This document shows positions 28,081-41,170 of a stretch of DNA of 64,000 nt, piece after piece. Made by a program: the position numbers and the translations under genes. Numbering within the stretch: position 1 is the first letter of the stretch; each line of letters starts with the position of its first letter. Below the pieces are notes generated by a model that saw only the letters and a program-made list of their open reading frames with translations, did not search any database and was not told where the DNA came from. The stretch is taken from the NCBI GenBank assembly GCA_003952965.2, contig RXIC02000004.1, positions 157,001 through 221,000 on the forward strand. The letters run 5' to 3'. Origin of the DNA: Morella rubra. Lineage: Eukaryota; Streptophyta; Magnoliopsida; Fagales; Myricaceae.

Positions 28081-29208
28081 GACCGTTGATGTAATATTGG
28101 GAATCGGATGCTACGGTCGATGAGCTGCTTTGTATTTGTGTCGCTTTTGAATGGTGACGTGGGGAATTTTGAATGGTTGAATGCTGACAGTTGTAACTGT
28201 TATTCCCGGAGCCGACTGAACAAGTCAGTTATCCTTTAGCTCAACTACCAGTCCGCCTGCATAGAAAAAAGTAAAACTTTTTCTACCAGTCCACATAAGT
28301 GGGATAACTCTATCTGTCTACCTGGAACGCGACATTTTGCAGTTCAGGCCCAGCATCAATCGCCTGGGTCTTCATCGAGAAAATAATCAGGCACCCATAA
28401 TGCAATTGTCAGAAATGGGAATATGGGCAGTGGGCCTCCATTTGTTCACTCCATAAGTGTTTGCTGCGTCTAAGAAATAATCGGGGGCCCATTATGTGAA
28501 AATTCGGAATGGGAGTATGGGTAGCGGGCCTTCTTTCGGTCCTGTTTTTTCCTACGCCGGCCTTCTTTGGGTTCTCTTTGTCCTTTTTTAAAAAAAAATA
28601 AAAAATAAAGAGAGAGGTCAACCAGCCGAGCCTTCCTAGATGTGATAATAGCAACACTCTTACTACAAAATATTCAATTTAAGCTATAATTGGATTCTCT
28701 TTGTTCTTGTTTGCTCTTCTACCAAAGTGAGAGCTTATTACAAACACATCAAAATATCGAGAAATATGAGAAACACAAGCCCCTAATAAAATTTTGAAAT
28801 TTGAGGTGATCACACCATGACAATGGTAGATGTCACTATACTCAATTGTACACCTTGAAGGGTGATGATTTCTATAGTAGTTATAAGTGACACGTCCGTT
28901 TAAAGTGAAATGATTTTTCGCAGATTTATAAGGCTTTTATGCAGTATTGTTAGGAAAACTATAGATATTTGCAAAATAATCATTTTATTTCACCCTATCT
29001 CTTTCGATCCTTAACAACTTTTATCGGTCTTTCTCTGGCGTTTCCACCCTAACGAGAAAAGCACATCTATAATAATTCTAGGGAGGTATGATAAATTATC
29101 TTCCAAAATCCATTTCCTACCAACGAGGCTACGAAATAGTGGTCACGCTTCATAGGATCAGCTCACTCTACTTATCTAAGAGATGTAGGGTTTCCCTTCT
29201 TCGTTTTC
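28081..29208. other. Promoter side of the protease gene; diverged tandem repeat
   Basis: No gene is supported. A two-copy repeat of about 94-bp period lies at 28381 and 28475; both copies begin AAATAATC and continue through GGAATGGGA-like and ATATGGG sequence to a GGGCCT block. The rest is AT-rich intergenic DNA. Confidence 0.45.
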
Positions 29209-32039
29209 TGTCATATGCAACTTTTCATTCCTATATGTTCTTAGAATCATAGAGACAAAGTGACCGGCCTGCTACGTATTAGTTTGCACAATCCATGGCC
29301 GAGGTAAAGCTTATTGGCGGAGAAAAAAAAAATGAACCAACCGGGCTTGTTTAGGGCAGCACACGAAATTGCTTATGGTAATAGACTAATAGTCTTGCTA
29401 GTTTGCGCTTACTCGTGCAAATTCCCATGTCTGGTATCTAAGAAAAAGAGGGGGGGGAATATTCAAGGGTGGCCCGGCGTTTTGAACCAAAGCCACGCTC
29501 GGTCATTGACTCGTTGGGTTTCCTAGTAATAGGTTAGAAAAAGGCTGTAAATTATTCCAACTTATAACCTAACTTGTCTACCAAGAGCCTTCGACCTTCT
29601 TCACGTGGACATGCAAGTCTGATAGCCTTTCCCTATTCCTAAAGTCTATGTTCTAATAATGAAGCATTGATCTAGTACGTACACATGCATTGTCAATCTT
29701 GCCGGAACGATTAATCGCCACCCAGCCGCCGCATGTGCTTAACTTGGGAGGACTTAGGTTTCGCTAATTAACTTATTAATCTTTAGACTTGCGTACCCAC
29801 CCCATCCGGCTGCCGAAACCCAACTATAGTCTCACCTCATTCGACCAACGGATTCGCAGCCAAATCCCAATTTTAAAAGCTGCAACTGGGATAAGCTAGT
29901 GGAGTGGTACCACTTGGAAAGCTACCTAGTTGTTCTCTGACTGTACGTACTGCTATACGAAGGTATGGCTCTGTTATCCACCAATATTGCTTAGTGTTCA
30001 CAAGATTCTTGCTAGCTAAACTTCACAACCGCGCGCCGGTCCCTCACCTTGCCCTTCATCTCTTGACAAGATGCCTAGCTGATAATCTGCTTCGTACCAC
30101 CTCCATGGTTAGAACTTCGAGGTTTTGTTTCAGACTAGTACTTATGAAGATATACATGCATGTACTTAAGGTTAATTTTTCTTAACTTCTCATCACAACT
30201 TCTTTCATAGACATGTAAAACAATGATGTTAGATGCACTGAACACGAGAAACTTTCGTATTTAGTCAAGAATATATACTTTTTTTCGTGCATGGAGAAAG
30301 ACTAATGGGATGCCTAATATATCGGATGATCAAGTGCTTCCAACGCCTAAAGCAGGGTGGAGTTGAAGCTGAAAAGTGGTCAGTACTGATGGGATGCCTA
30401 GCTAATTTATGACAAGCACTTTTTCCTTCTCTTTTGGCTAGGGTAGACGAATGTACAGCACTATGAATCTTTATTCATTATTGTTTGATTGAACGTAAAT
30501 AGATAACGAATGTACTAAAAGATAAGGAAAACTAATAAAAGATCACGAATCGAAAGAAATATCATCGTGTCAACTACTCTCAGATGGGGATAAAACGCCC
30601 GAAGACAAGCTTAAATGTCACATGCAGCAACGATGCCCCTCCTTTTGTCCCTCTCTCTATCTCTCTTCTACAACCTCACTAGACTAACACACTGCTTTCT
30701 AAACAGACGTGTCAAACATACCGTAACCCCATCCTTTCTACTCACTGATTAGGGTTTTCTCTGACTTCTTCTAGCTTCCGCGAAATTACTTCATCTGAGA
30801 TGTCATATGCAACTTTTCATTCCTATATGTTCTTAGAATCATAGATGACCGGCCTGCTACGTATTAGTTTGCACAATCCATGGCCGAGGTTTATTGGCCC
30901 TTGTTTAGGGCAGCATTGCTTATGGTAATAGACTAATAGTCTTGCTAACTCGTGCAAGTCATCTAAGAATATTCAAGGGTGGCCATCGGTCATTGACTAC
31001 TGTAAATTGTCTTTCGACCTTCTTCACGTGGACATGCAAGTCTGATAGCCTTTCCCTATTCCTAAAGTCTATGTTCCATTGATCTAGTACGTACACATGC
31101 ATTGTCAATCTTGCCTTAATCGCTGTGCTTAACTTGGGAGGACTTAAATGACTTGCGTAGAGACCTCATTCTTCGCAGGCTGCAACTGCTACCAAAAGCT
31201 GTTGTTCTCTGACTGTACGCTGCTATACGGGTATGGCTCTGTTATCCACCAATATTGCTTAGTGTTCATTCTTGCTAGCTAAACTTCACAACCGCGCGCC
31301 GGTCCCTCACCTTGCCCTTCATCTCTTGACAAGATGCCTAGCTGATAATCTGCTTCGTACCACCTCCATGGTTAGAACTTCGAGGTTTTGTTTCAGACTA
31401 GTACTTATGAAGATATACATGCATGTACTTAAGGTTAATTTTTCTTAACTTCTCATCACAACTTCTTTCATAGACATGTAAAACAATGATGTTAGATGCA
31501 CTGAACACGAGAAACTTTCGTATTTAGTCAAGAATATATACTTTTTTTCGTGCATGGAGAAAGACTAATGGGATGCCTAATATATCGGATGATCAAGTGC
31601 TTCCAACGCCTAAAGCAGGGTGGAGTTGAAGCTGAAAAGTGGTCAGTACTGATGGGATGCCTAGCTAATTTATGACAAGCACTTTTTCCTTCTCTTTTGG
31701 CTAGGGTAGACGAATGTACAGCACTATGAATCTTTATTCATTATTGTTTGATTGAACGTAAATAGATAACGAATGTACTAAAAGATAAGGAAAACTAATA
31801 AAAGATCACGAATCGAAAGAAATATCATCGTGTCAACTACTCTCAGATGGGGATAAAACGCCCGAAGACAAGCTTAAATGTCACATGCAGCAACGATGCC
31901 CCTCCTTTTGTCCCTCTGCTATGCTTTCTAATTCCTTTACGTGTCAAACATACCCGAACCCCATCCTTTCTAACCACTGTTAGACGGTTTTCTTGACTTC
32001 TTCTATTCACTGCGAAATTACTTATTGTTTTTCTGAGAT
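29209..32039. repeat. Tandem duplication, units of 1592 and 1239 bp
   Basis: Unit 1 (29209-30800) and unit 2 (30801-32039) both start TGTCATATGCAACTTTTCATT and both end at CTGAGAT. About 600 bp in the middle (30030-30640 versus 31300-31910) look almost identical by eye. The two ends of unit 2 lack many short blocks present in unit 1. Examples are 7 bp after CATAGA, about 27 bp around the A-run at 29320, and most of 29500-29575. No ORF in either unit looks like a gene. Confidence 0.85.
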
Positions 32040-32590
32040 CTAATGACTACCACACGATGACCTTTTTGTTTGGGCAAGTGGCCAGTGCCATATGATACAC
32101 GTAACTCCAAGCAAGAATAAAGTCCATTGTTCTCTTCCTCGGTTGTTCTCTTCTTTTTATCTTTTCCCTTGTTTTCTCTTCCTTTGGCTAATTTGTCATG
32201 GTCTTAGACACTTAGGAACAAAACAAAGTGAGGCGTATGGGTAAAAATAAATCGTAGAAGACAAACGAGCTTTCCTTTTGATTTCCAGATCCGTGCAAAA
32301 CAAGCTAACGAATATATATGCATTCATCTATTTATTCTTTATATAATATTCCTCTTTTTCACATTTTCTTGACTTTGTATTAACATAAATTCTAATTCAC
32401 ATATTATTCAAATCATAAAGAATTTGAAACCTATGTATATATGCTTAAAGCAAGTGTGAACCTAACAAAGAAAAACAAAGAAGAAATTAACATGTATAAT
32501 CTCAGTATACTTCTTTGAGCCCAGCAGCGAAGAAGAAAAAAAAAATCTTCCCAAAAAAGAAATTGAAAGAAATAATTATCCTAGCTCCCC
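32040..32590. other. 3' flank of the WRKY gene
   Basis: AT-rich with no gene. It probably includes the WRKY 3'UTR near 32460-32590. Confidence 0.45.
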
Positions 32591-35008
32591 CTAATTGCCT
32601 TGGAAACTTGAATTGCTGATTTTGTTGTTGCCATTGCTGTTGCTGTTGCTGTTGCTAGTAGTAGTTATGTTGCCATTGCTGCTTGTGGTGGTTGTAAGGT
32701 TGGCATTAGTGTTACTGATGCTGTTTGTATGAGCACCGCCAATGATAGATGTGATAGCTGCTGCGATTGCTGCAGTGAAGTTTGGGTCAGCGGCAATGGC
32801 AGCAGTGGCGGCACTGACAGTATCAGAAAGTGCGTTCTGCTGCCCCTGGTTCATTGGTAACGCTTGTGGTTGGTGACCCATTAATTGAGAACGGTTTATA
32901 TCTTGAGACATCTGAAGACCAGAGAATTTTGATTGGTTATAAAGTGCTTGACCAAATATTTGAGGCAGCAATGTGGTCTGAGCGTTGGCCAGGTTCTGGG
33001 TTGGGTTCGGGAATGGGATTTGGAATTGATCACTTGGTGGCCTTTGGAGTTGTAATGGATTGGGGGATTGAGTCAAGTCCAATGTAACAGTGGGAAATGG
33101 GGCTGAGGCTGAGATGGTGGCCATGCTAGAGGAGCACGGCAAGAGTGTCCCAGTGAGGAAATTTGAGTTCATTAGGCCATCAGCACTGGACATAGACCCC
33201 GAGAGTAGCATTCGTGCTGCTGATGAAGTTGTGGACGCCATTGCCATGGCGTTTGGGGGCAAGGGATGGCTGTGATTTCCCTCATACGTTGTTATGAGGA
33301 TTGTCCGATCTTCTGCACATCTTTGTACCTGTTCAAGAATCAAATTCAAATTATTAGTGCTACGGAGGCACTTCTTTATACAGATTGAAATCAAGCTTCA
33401 TTGCCCATTTTCTACATTCCTAATTAAGTGCATGAGAAAAGTGCTTGCTTCCTTAAAATGCAAACGAGATTTTGAAACCTCACAAAATTAATGCTAAATT
33501 TAGACGCCATGAATATATGAAGTGAAAGTCTAAGAGAAAACCGAAAACGTACTTGTTTTCTAACTGGGCAACCAGCAGCCATCGTGCACCGATAGTAAGC
33601 TCGAGGGCATGGGTTTCCCTTGGCCATCTTCTGTCCATACTTTCGCCATTGGCATCCATCCGTGATCTAACATCCACAAAATACCAATCAGTCAACTACA
33701 AGAATTAAACTCAATTAATCCACTTTAAGATCACAACTTCAAACTAATCACCTACCATAGGTGCCTCTGATCGAGCTCTAACTGAAACCCGCGCCTTCCT
33801 CATCGTGGCCTCCGTTTGATCGATATCTTTCGGGCAATTGAACCTGGGGATCTTATTTGGACCCCAGCCTTGTGATGTTTGATCCGGGCTATCCTCTCTT
33901 CCAATTTTACGATCGAATTCCTTCTTGTCCTGATCAAACACCACCCCCTCGCCACTATTCCCATCCTTTCTCATCCCAAATTCCTTGGATGCTCTTATTT
34001 CTCCGTTGTCACCGGGGGTTCGTGACCGGTCCCGGCTTCTTCCTTCCGATGAAGACAGCGAGTTCTCATCAGCACCACCAGTAGTAGCCAGCCGAAGATC
34101 CATGAACTGTCTTGGCACTCCTAGTGTTCCATTATCTTTTCCCTTTACTCTTTCATCTACCATACCCTTTCCTTCAATGTTTTTGGCTTTCTGAGCTTGC
34201 ATAAACGTAACAAAATGCATCTGCAGGGCATTGTAACTACCAGTAACCTGACTAAGCATCTCCTTCAGATGCTGATTCTCCGCCTTCATTCTCTGAAGCT
34301 CAGCTTGAAAAACGGCCAGCTGAAAACACATAATTAAGTAATCCAAAAATCAGCTCCAAGCTAAACATGAATCTAATGTAAACCAAAATCCTAAAACTAA
34401 CCCATGATGGAACCCAACAAGATTTTTCATTCCCTTACGGCCTTACCTCGCTCTTAGCTCTTTTATCTTCTACGGCCGGCGATATTCCATCGTCCACCAT
34501 GGATTGATCGCTACTAGTGTTTGTAGTAAGAAGATTCAAACCAGTCTGTATATAGAGAAAAATAAGTTCAAGCAAATTATTGGAGAAAATGGTAATAATA
34601 CGGTAAAACAAGGTTGAAAAACTTATAAGGGTCACATACGTTAACTTTGAACTCTAACGCCGTCGGTCGACAGTCGGAATCTTTTTCATCGGCAACGGTG
34701 GAGGCAGCCTTGTTGTGATGATATTTCTCAGCGAAGAAGTCCATTTCATTGACGACCGTGCGCTTATCATCGGACGGTGGAGGGGAGTCTTGGTGATGTG
34801 AACAGTTAAGGTTCAGTGGGAATTGGATAGTTGAGGGAGCTGACCTATCGAGCTGTGTGGCATCCATGGCTCCCAGTTTCCACTTGGGATTTCTGCTGTG
34901 GTTGTTGTTGCGGTTGTCGTCCTCAGGAAACGAGTTGAGTACTATTGGCTGGTGAAGAAATAACCCAATTGGATCTGAATCAATAGAGAGTCCACTTCCT
35001 TTGGCCAT
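32591..35008 (-). CDS. WRKY transcription factor, group IIb (WRKY6/31/42-like)
   Basis: Five exons (high to low): 35008-34640, 34545-34447, 34319-33756, 33666-33553 and 33328-32591, all GT-AG and phase 0, giving 627 aa. Exon 3 opens with a coiled coil ([20 protein letters not shown], about residues 158-195) found in IIa/IIb WRKYs. Exon 4 carries WRKYGQK (351-357). The zinc ligands are Cys371, Cys377, His401 and His403, spaced C-X5-C-X23-H-X-H. The intron splits the domain at RKQ|VQR, the VQR-type position of groups IIa/IIb. The tail has [19 protein letters not shown], a conserved IIb block, then an Asn/Ser/Thr-rich end. LDLTQSP may be an EAR-like motif. Family role: nuclear W-box-binding regulator of phosphate, senescence and defence genes. 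Exact orthology among WRKY6/31/42/47 is not resolved. Confidence 0.95.
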
Positions 35009-36751
35009 AAATGCAAAGAAAGAGAGAGAGAAAGAGAGATGCACAAGTTTTGAAACGGTGCAATGGACTCGGCAATAAAAGAGGGGGGGTGTTGAGACTC
35101 TGGAAGAAGACCAAAGAGTAGCAGTAGTGTGGTGTGGGTTTTGTGATAAGTTGAGTATTGCGTTAGATTTTGTACGAGTCTAGAGAAAATGAAGGGATTT
35201 GACAAGGTAAGGTGGCAGTACTTTCCTGGGTTTCTCTTTTAAGAAATCCTCAGGTTTTCTTTTCTGACATTTATCTCTCAATTTTGAGGATAAAAAAAGC
35301 TTCCCGAATTTTCTGCCCTTCTTTTTCACTTTTAGGGAACAGAAGAACCAAAAAGCTTAGAGAGAAAGCAATAGAGTCTAAAATCAAAGTAAATTCCAAA
35401 TGATATGAAAACGAGATCCCAAACCCATCTACTGCTAAGACTTTAGATCCAAATACTTGCTGCAAATAATAATTGAATTTCAGTTTAATTTATAAGGGCC
35501 AAAGTAATAGTTGGAGGCACGACTTATTGAGTAGGGATTTTTTTTCCCTTATCTTTTAGGGTTACTCATTCGGCTATGTATATATATATTCTTAAAACAT
35601 AGTTTTTTATGCATGTTTTTTTGGTCTCGAATTTTCTATAAAATTCCAGGATCATGGACTTGTAATTGAATTAAGAAAAAAGAGGGTGGATTTCTAATTG
35701 GATAACCAGCAGATAACTGATGACACACGAATGTATTTCCGCCAGATAAATACATACATCTTACTGCTGCCCTAGAAAGAGGGGAGAATAAAAGAAAATA
35801 GGAAAAAAAAAAAATAGTCCATGTTATTGCACAAATTATAGAAAAATGGACACAGGGTCGCTGAGCTAATCACGTCCGTCAGATTACCAGGAGTGGAACC
35901 CACACGGAGTAGACGCGATAAATTTGTTTGAAAGTTTTTTTAATTACTTTTATTTTGTTTTTAGTTTGAGGGTCAAACCGTGGGCTAGAAGGAGATTGAC
36001 GCGTTCCAAAAAATCACCGCCCCGATTGGTCTGGCGCCTCTCGCTCGTGGAAAAGAGTAGTCTGGGTCAACGGTCCTGATGGGGACCTCTGGGCCCCACA
36101 GATTGCCGTCTGCAGCTGGGGCTGCTCCTGAAGCTGTAAAATATTTTTCTCTCGGACACGTAGAACAGTAGCAGATCCGGACGGAGCGTTATAGAACTTA
36201 GACTCCGTCGTCGGCCTTATGGGACCGCATCCGTCGCTCCTGCTAAATGCTGTCCGTTCATACTCTTTTTAATATTTTGTATGATTTTCTCCTGGGAGGC
36301 CTTTTGTCAAATCTATATGATCCCGAAATTTTAGAGAGAGAAAAAACAACTGATTGTTTACAACAATCACCAAACAAAATATATTAATCTATTACCAGAT
36401 AAAATGTCGTTCATGGCTGACTGTGTTCTTTGACCTTCCCAGTACTGGCTTTTTCTTTTGATCATGGTGCACGACGTGGATTTATTAGATCATTTAGCGC
36501 CATACAAACAGAACCGTTCAGACTTCTCCAAAAAAAAAAAACCACGAAAAAAAGGTCTCAGAATTCTAATAAATTCTATTTCTGCTCCAAACATTTTCTT
36601 GAAGAAAAGTTTTTTTTTTTTGGGGGGGGGGGGAGAGTTAGAATGTAGATTAAAAATGAGGCTACTACCACGTACAAACGGGACGGGGCTAATTAATTTA
36701 CTAAGCCATAATAATTATATGTTATAATAAAACACTCAGTACCTCTCTCTC

Positions 36752-36782
<31 letters not shown>

Positions 36783-37647
36783 AGGTTATTAGTGACCAGT
36801 TTCAATGTACCGAAGTGCTTAATGAATGAAGTGTGTTTATTTATCCCATTTCCAGTGGACCCAGATTCCCTAATACAACCCGGGGGTCCTGCTGCTAGCT
36901 TGCGTAAGAAGAAAGGCGAAGTCCAAGAGGGCAGTGAGCTGCAAGGCCGCATTGTTTGAAGAGGAAGTCAAAAAGAGCAACTGGCCTGGTCGTCTTCTCG
37001 ATCCTCCAGTCGTCCTCTACCCCATGTATGCTGTAGCAGCTCTTTATTCCAACGCTCAAAATTCCTACCAGCTTCTGTTCGCGTCCAAGCTAGTGCTCTT
37101 TTTCTCCCACCTGAACATGAATCGCGTAGGTGAAACCATTCATGAGGCGAAGGCATCTTTCCCCTTTTTTCGCATACAATTACCACGTAAATTTGAGCTC
37201 GATATTATAAACATTTTGAAAATAAAGAAACGTGTCCAATATTATAGATTTGTGTTAAGATAATTATATACATTCATACACTATACAACCACTTTAGAGT
37301 TTGAAACTTGTAATCATTTTGGACAGAACAACATTTGGTTCATGAATGTAAGGTGCTTTTTGATTTCCATGTGCAAAATTGTAGTGGGGGGGCCGGAAAA
37401 GGATGAAAAAGAGGAACTTTGTTTCAGACAAAGAGGGCCCAATATAGGAAGGGCAAAAAACGTGAGAGAAATGGAAAGATTGACTTACCAAAAAGAAAAA
37501 TGGAAATGAGATCGTACAAAAAATGTGGGAGAAAGTCTTCCAAGCTGCGTAGAAAGAGAACAGGAGCAAAAATGTGATTCAATTAACCAAGTTCTTTCTG
37601 GTCGTTGGAAGCCAGGCCGAGACCCAGTACTGTGAATGTAGCAATTT
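35009..37647. other. WRKY promoter side and intergenic DNA
   Basis: GA-rich 5'UTR-like sequence lies at about 35021-35039. Beyond it there is no supported gene. Low-complexity tracts include a T-run then G-run at 36610-36632 and a (CT)n then T-run at 36742-36781. A frame near 36934-37263 has no domain signature. Confidence 0.45.
36742..36781. repeat. (CT)n followed by poly(T)
   Basis: About 21 bp of CT dinucleotide followed by about 19 T. Confidence 0.85.
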
Positions 37648-38934
37648 TATGGTTATGTTTGGTAACGGGTGTGAGTCCTGAATTTTAGTTTCAGTTTCAT
37701 TTTACTGTGCTGCGTGAGGTTCGAGATGGTCTTGACTTAAAACAAAGTTAACGTGACCTGTCAATTACTCTAACGTTTGTTAGCAAAATGCACTTGTCTC
37801 GCTAACTAGCTTATGTTGCTCGCTCGTTCTCGCGCACGCTAGATTGTAATTATTTTTTCACTAACCTCTGCTTCTCTTGCACGCTCCAACTTTAGCAAGC
37901 TAAAGTTTTTTTTTTAATATTTTTTGTTAACGTTTCGCTGCTCATAGGCTCTCCAATTCGCGAGAGCGATTTTTTTATAACATTCGCTTCCCTTGTGCTC
38001 TCTAAATTATTGCCTTTGCTTGCTAATTTGCTTGTCTTGCTGCTCACATGCCCTCCAATTGCAAGAGTAATTTTTTTATAATCTTCACTTCCCTTGTGAT
38101 CTCTAAATTGCTAACTTGACCCTTTGCTTGTCTTGTTGGCATTTTACTTTTGATTTAAACCAAAAATAACAAAAAGAAATCATTAATTCCGCTCCAAAAC
38201 AGTAGCATTTGAACAATTTGAAAAAGAGGACTTAGACCCTTGCTGTTTGGTTGCAAGAAAATAGAGCAAAACAAAAACAAAAAATTCAAATTTTCACAAG
38301 AAAAATGAAACCTGACTCCATCAAGATTTCCTACTTTCTTTCAAACATCCTCCACTTCCTGAGATAGAAAAAAGAATATAATAATCAGACATCGCAGATA
38401 AAGGAAGGAAAAAAAAAAACGAGAAAGACGCTTACATTTTGCTTAAGGACTCAGAATTCAGCTTCGTCTTCAATTTGTCTCCTAAATATCCCTAGCTAGA
38501 GAGATAGAGAGAGGGCGCAAAGAGCACAGTAACAAGGGACCCCAGGATCAACGGAGAAGAAGTTGCAATTCCACAACAAAGCAAATGCAAGAATTTTGGG
38601 TGATTCAGAGAATGGCTCTCTGGGTGGCGTGTGGGCAGCAGTCGCACAGGAGAGAGAGATAGAGAAAGAGATAGGGAGGATGGGGTGAAAAGGGGAGAGA
38701 GAGATCACGAGGGCAGCAGTAAGATGTGTGTTGGTTTCCTCTCCTCTTCTTCTTTTACTTTTTCTTTTTCTTTACTTTTTTTTTTCTGATCACCGTTAGT
38801 TTTGTGTCGTTATTAGATTTAAAAACTTATAAATAACACTTAATCCATCCAAACATGGATTCAAGACTTTAGACTCAAAATTCAAATTTGAGACCTAAAA
38901 CCAGGACTCAAACCACTTAACAAACATAGTCATA
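37648..38934. mobile_element. TIR element of about 1.29 kb with internal tandem repeats
   Basis: The left end TATGGTTATGTTTGG...GTGTGAGTCCTG pairs with the inverted right end TATGACTATGTTTG...GTTTGAGTCCTGG, then both read TTTTAG. Inside, two copies of about 100 bp follow each other (about 37941-38040 and 38041-38140). Each has TGCTCA, CTCCAATT, TTTTTTTATAA and CTTCCCTTGTG blocks. A GA-rich segment near 38490-38710 contains a frame with no domain. The superfamily is uncertain (PIF/Harbinger or hAT) because the duplication is not clear. Confidence 0.5.
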
Positions 38935-39149
38935 GATAAGCCACTATAACCCTAAGCAAAAGAAGAATTAAAAAGACACTAGTTAGTGGTCATTAATCTT
39001 AATTAACTGCCGTAATGACGAGGTCAAATACTTTTTCTCTCTTCTACATCAATTGTGGCTACAGAGGAAAATCATGGTCACATGCATGTAATTGGCCACA
39101 TCTCAATTCTTTTAAAGAATAGACATTAGACCCTGTTGAATTTCAGTTG

Positions 39150-39181
<32 letters not shown>

Positions 39182-40493
39182 CGCCGCTAGCGACTCTCAA
39201 TCAGGCGCCGACCATAGAGAAAAAAGAGCCTTGCTGATCTAGAATCAAAGTAGCGTTTACATTTGATTGCTTTGCAACTAATGAGTTGTATATTAATTTT
39301 TGGTTTAAAATACCATTTCAAATAGGCTTCATAGTTGTGATATTAAATTATTGTTTTGGCATATTTTACCCACTAATTACTGATTTCAGATATTTTGCAT
39401 CTTCTGTTAAAATTTTTCGTCAATCAAATAAAAAAATTATGTTTTGGAGTGCGAAACAATAGTTTTTATATTCCACACAATTTTTTAGAGTTGATATTTT
39501 GTGGATGTAAAATCACTATTTCAAAGGTTAATTAAGAAATTTTGAAATGACAAAGAATTTTAATAAATGCTGAAAAAAAGATATATATATGTATTAAATG
39601 ATAGTTTGAGATGTAAAATAGATAACCTTCATAATTAGAAAGTGTAAAATATATATATCTCAAATAGAGTTTTTTCTGCTTAGAAGTTAGAATAAATAGC
39701 CGTAACATAATGGACTACCGGCTTAAATTTATATATAGCGTAGTATAAGATATAAAAAAAAAAAAAAAAAAGAATTAAGTGGTGAACTGTGGAAAGTATT
39801 GGAGATGGAACAAAATATTTAATTATAGAATTTATGGACCGCCTGGAGGAAACGTGTTTGCTTCTGTCCGAAGCTAAGGGCATCGTTTTTAACACCTTTT
39901 GTTTTTAAATTATAAAAAAAATAACCATATTTGATGGTCCCAAAAAAGAGTCAACAATAATAATAATATCACTTTTGTCAAAGTTCAAACGGATTTCTCT
40001 GAAGATTCAAAGCCACTTTGATGACCAATTAATCAAGTACATGATATTTGAAGAAATTCTGAAGGAAATTAAACAGAATTCTGTTTCTGTTTCCAAAGTG
40101 GCTCTTTCCGCTTTCGATCTTATACCTCTATTAATTTCCAGCGAAGAAATGTATAAAAGAAGGTAAACCCCATCATTTATTGTCGACCTAACTGCAGACT
40201 TCTCCCCCATTCTTTACTTTGGTCCTGTCGACCCTCCAACGTTTGGTGAAGTCCAAAGGTCATACGAAACCGTGTGATGGAAATGAGTCTGCAATTTTAT
40301 AAAAAAAACAGACCATATAGTTGTAAGAGGGCGGTTGGAAGTCTTCTGGTATGGCAAGAGGCTTCTCAGAAAAAATTCAACTCAAAGCCTCAAGTTGAAA
40401 GTTGTTCTAATTAATTAGCCATATAGATTTATTTTTTCAAATTTGAAGGACATAAACCCCAAATAGAGAAAGTAATAAAAAATAACATAAAAA
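38935..40493. other. Intergenic, no gene seen
   Basis: AT-rich DNA with a (TA)n tract at 39154-39181 and an A-run near 39753-39770. No frame is convincing. Confidence 0.45.
39154..39181. repeat. (AT)n microsatellite
   Basis: An uninterrupted AT tract of about 28 bp. Confidence 0.85.
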
Positions 40494-41133
40494 GGTTAAT
40501 GATCATTTTCGTCCCTCGGTTTCTCATTTATCACACGTAATCTTTAGGTTTCATAATGTCAAAATGGTCCTTTCGTCTACTACCGTTAACGAATTATACT
40601 TAGTCAACTAACGGTTTTACATGTCATCACTAACCAAAAAATGACACAATGTAAAAAAATTTATTTAAAAATGTCACGTCATTTTTATTAAGCCACATTA
40701 GTAACATAAAAAAAATTAAAAAAGAAAAAAATAATTAACAATTTAATTTTAATTTTTTTAAAAAAAAAAAAACATTCAAAAGAGCTAGGGAGCCGTGTGG
40801 CCTCCTACCTCCCTGGTTTTTGGGGTGGTGGTGAGCCACCCCTCAAAGTGGGGAGCCCAGATATGGGCTACCCTTGTGAGGGGTGGCTCTTGCTACCACC
40901 CCCTCCACCCGCAACTCTAGTTTTGGGGTGGCCGCAAGCCGCCTATCAACTAGGGAAAATGAGGGCCATCGGCCTCCTAGGGGTGGCTCGCTGCCACCTT
41001 TTTCTCCATGAGGGGTGGCCCTCGTGCTGGGTGGCTTACTGCCAGTGGTGCAGCGAGGCATTAAAGCAAGCACGTGCGGTGACTGGTGAAGGGAACAATT
41101 GCATCTTCCAAGGAATTTTCTTTCTTTCTTTTT

Positions 41134-41170
<37 letters not shown>

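Noticed and set aside
29904-30185. 93-codon frame in the tandem duplication
   Set aside because: No signature; proposing a gene on this alone is not justified.
36742-36781. Possible terminator or regulatory CT tract
   Set aside because: Simple sequence with no gene placed to use it.
38496-38708. Possible small gene or 5'UTR exon in the GA-rich segment
   Set aside because: No continuation by splicing or domain found; it lies within a TIR element.
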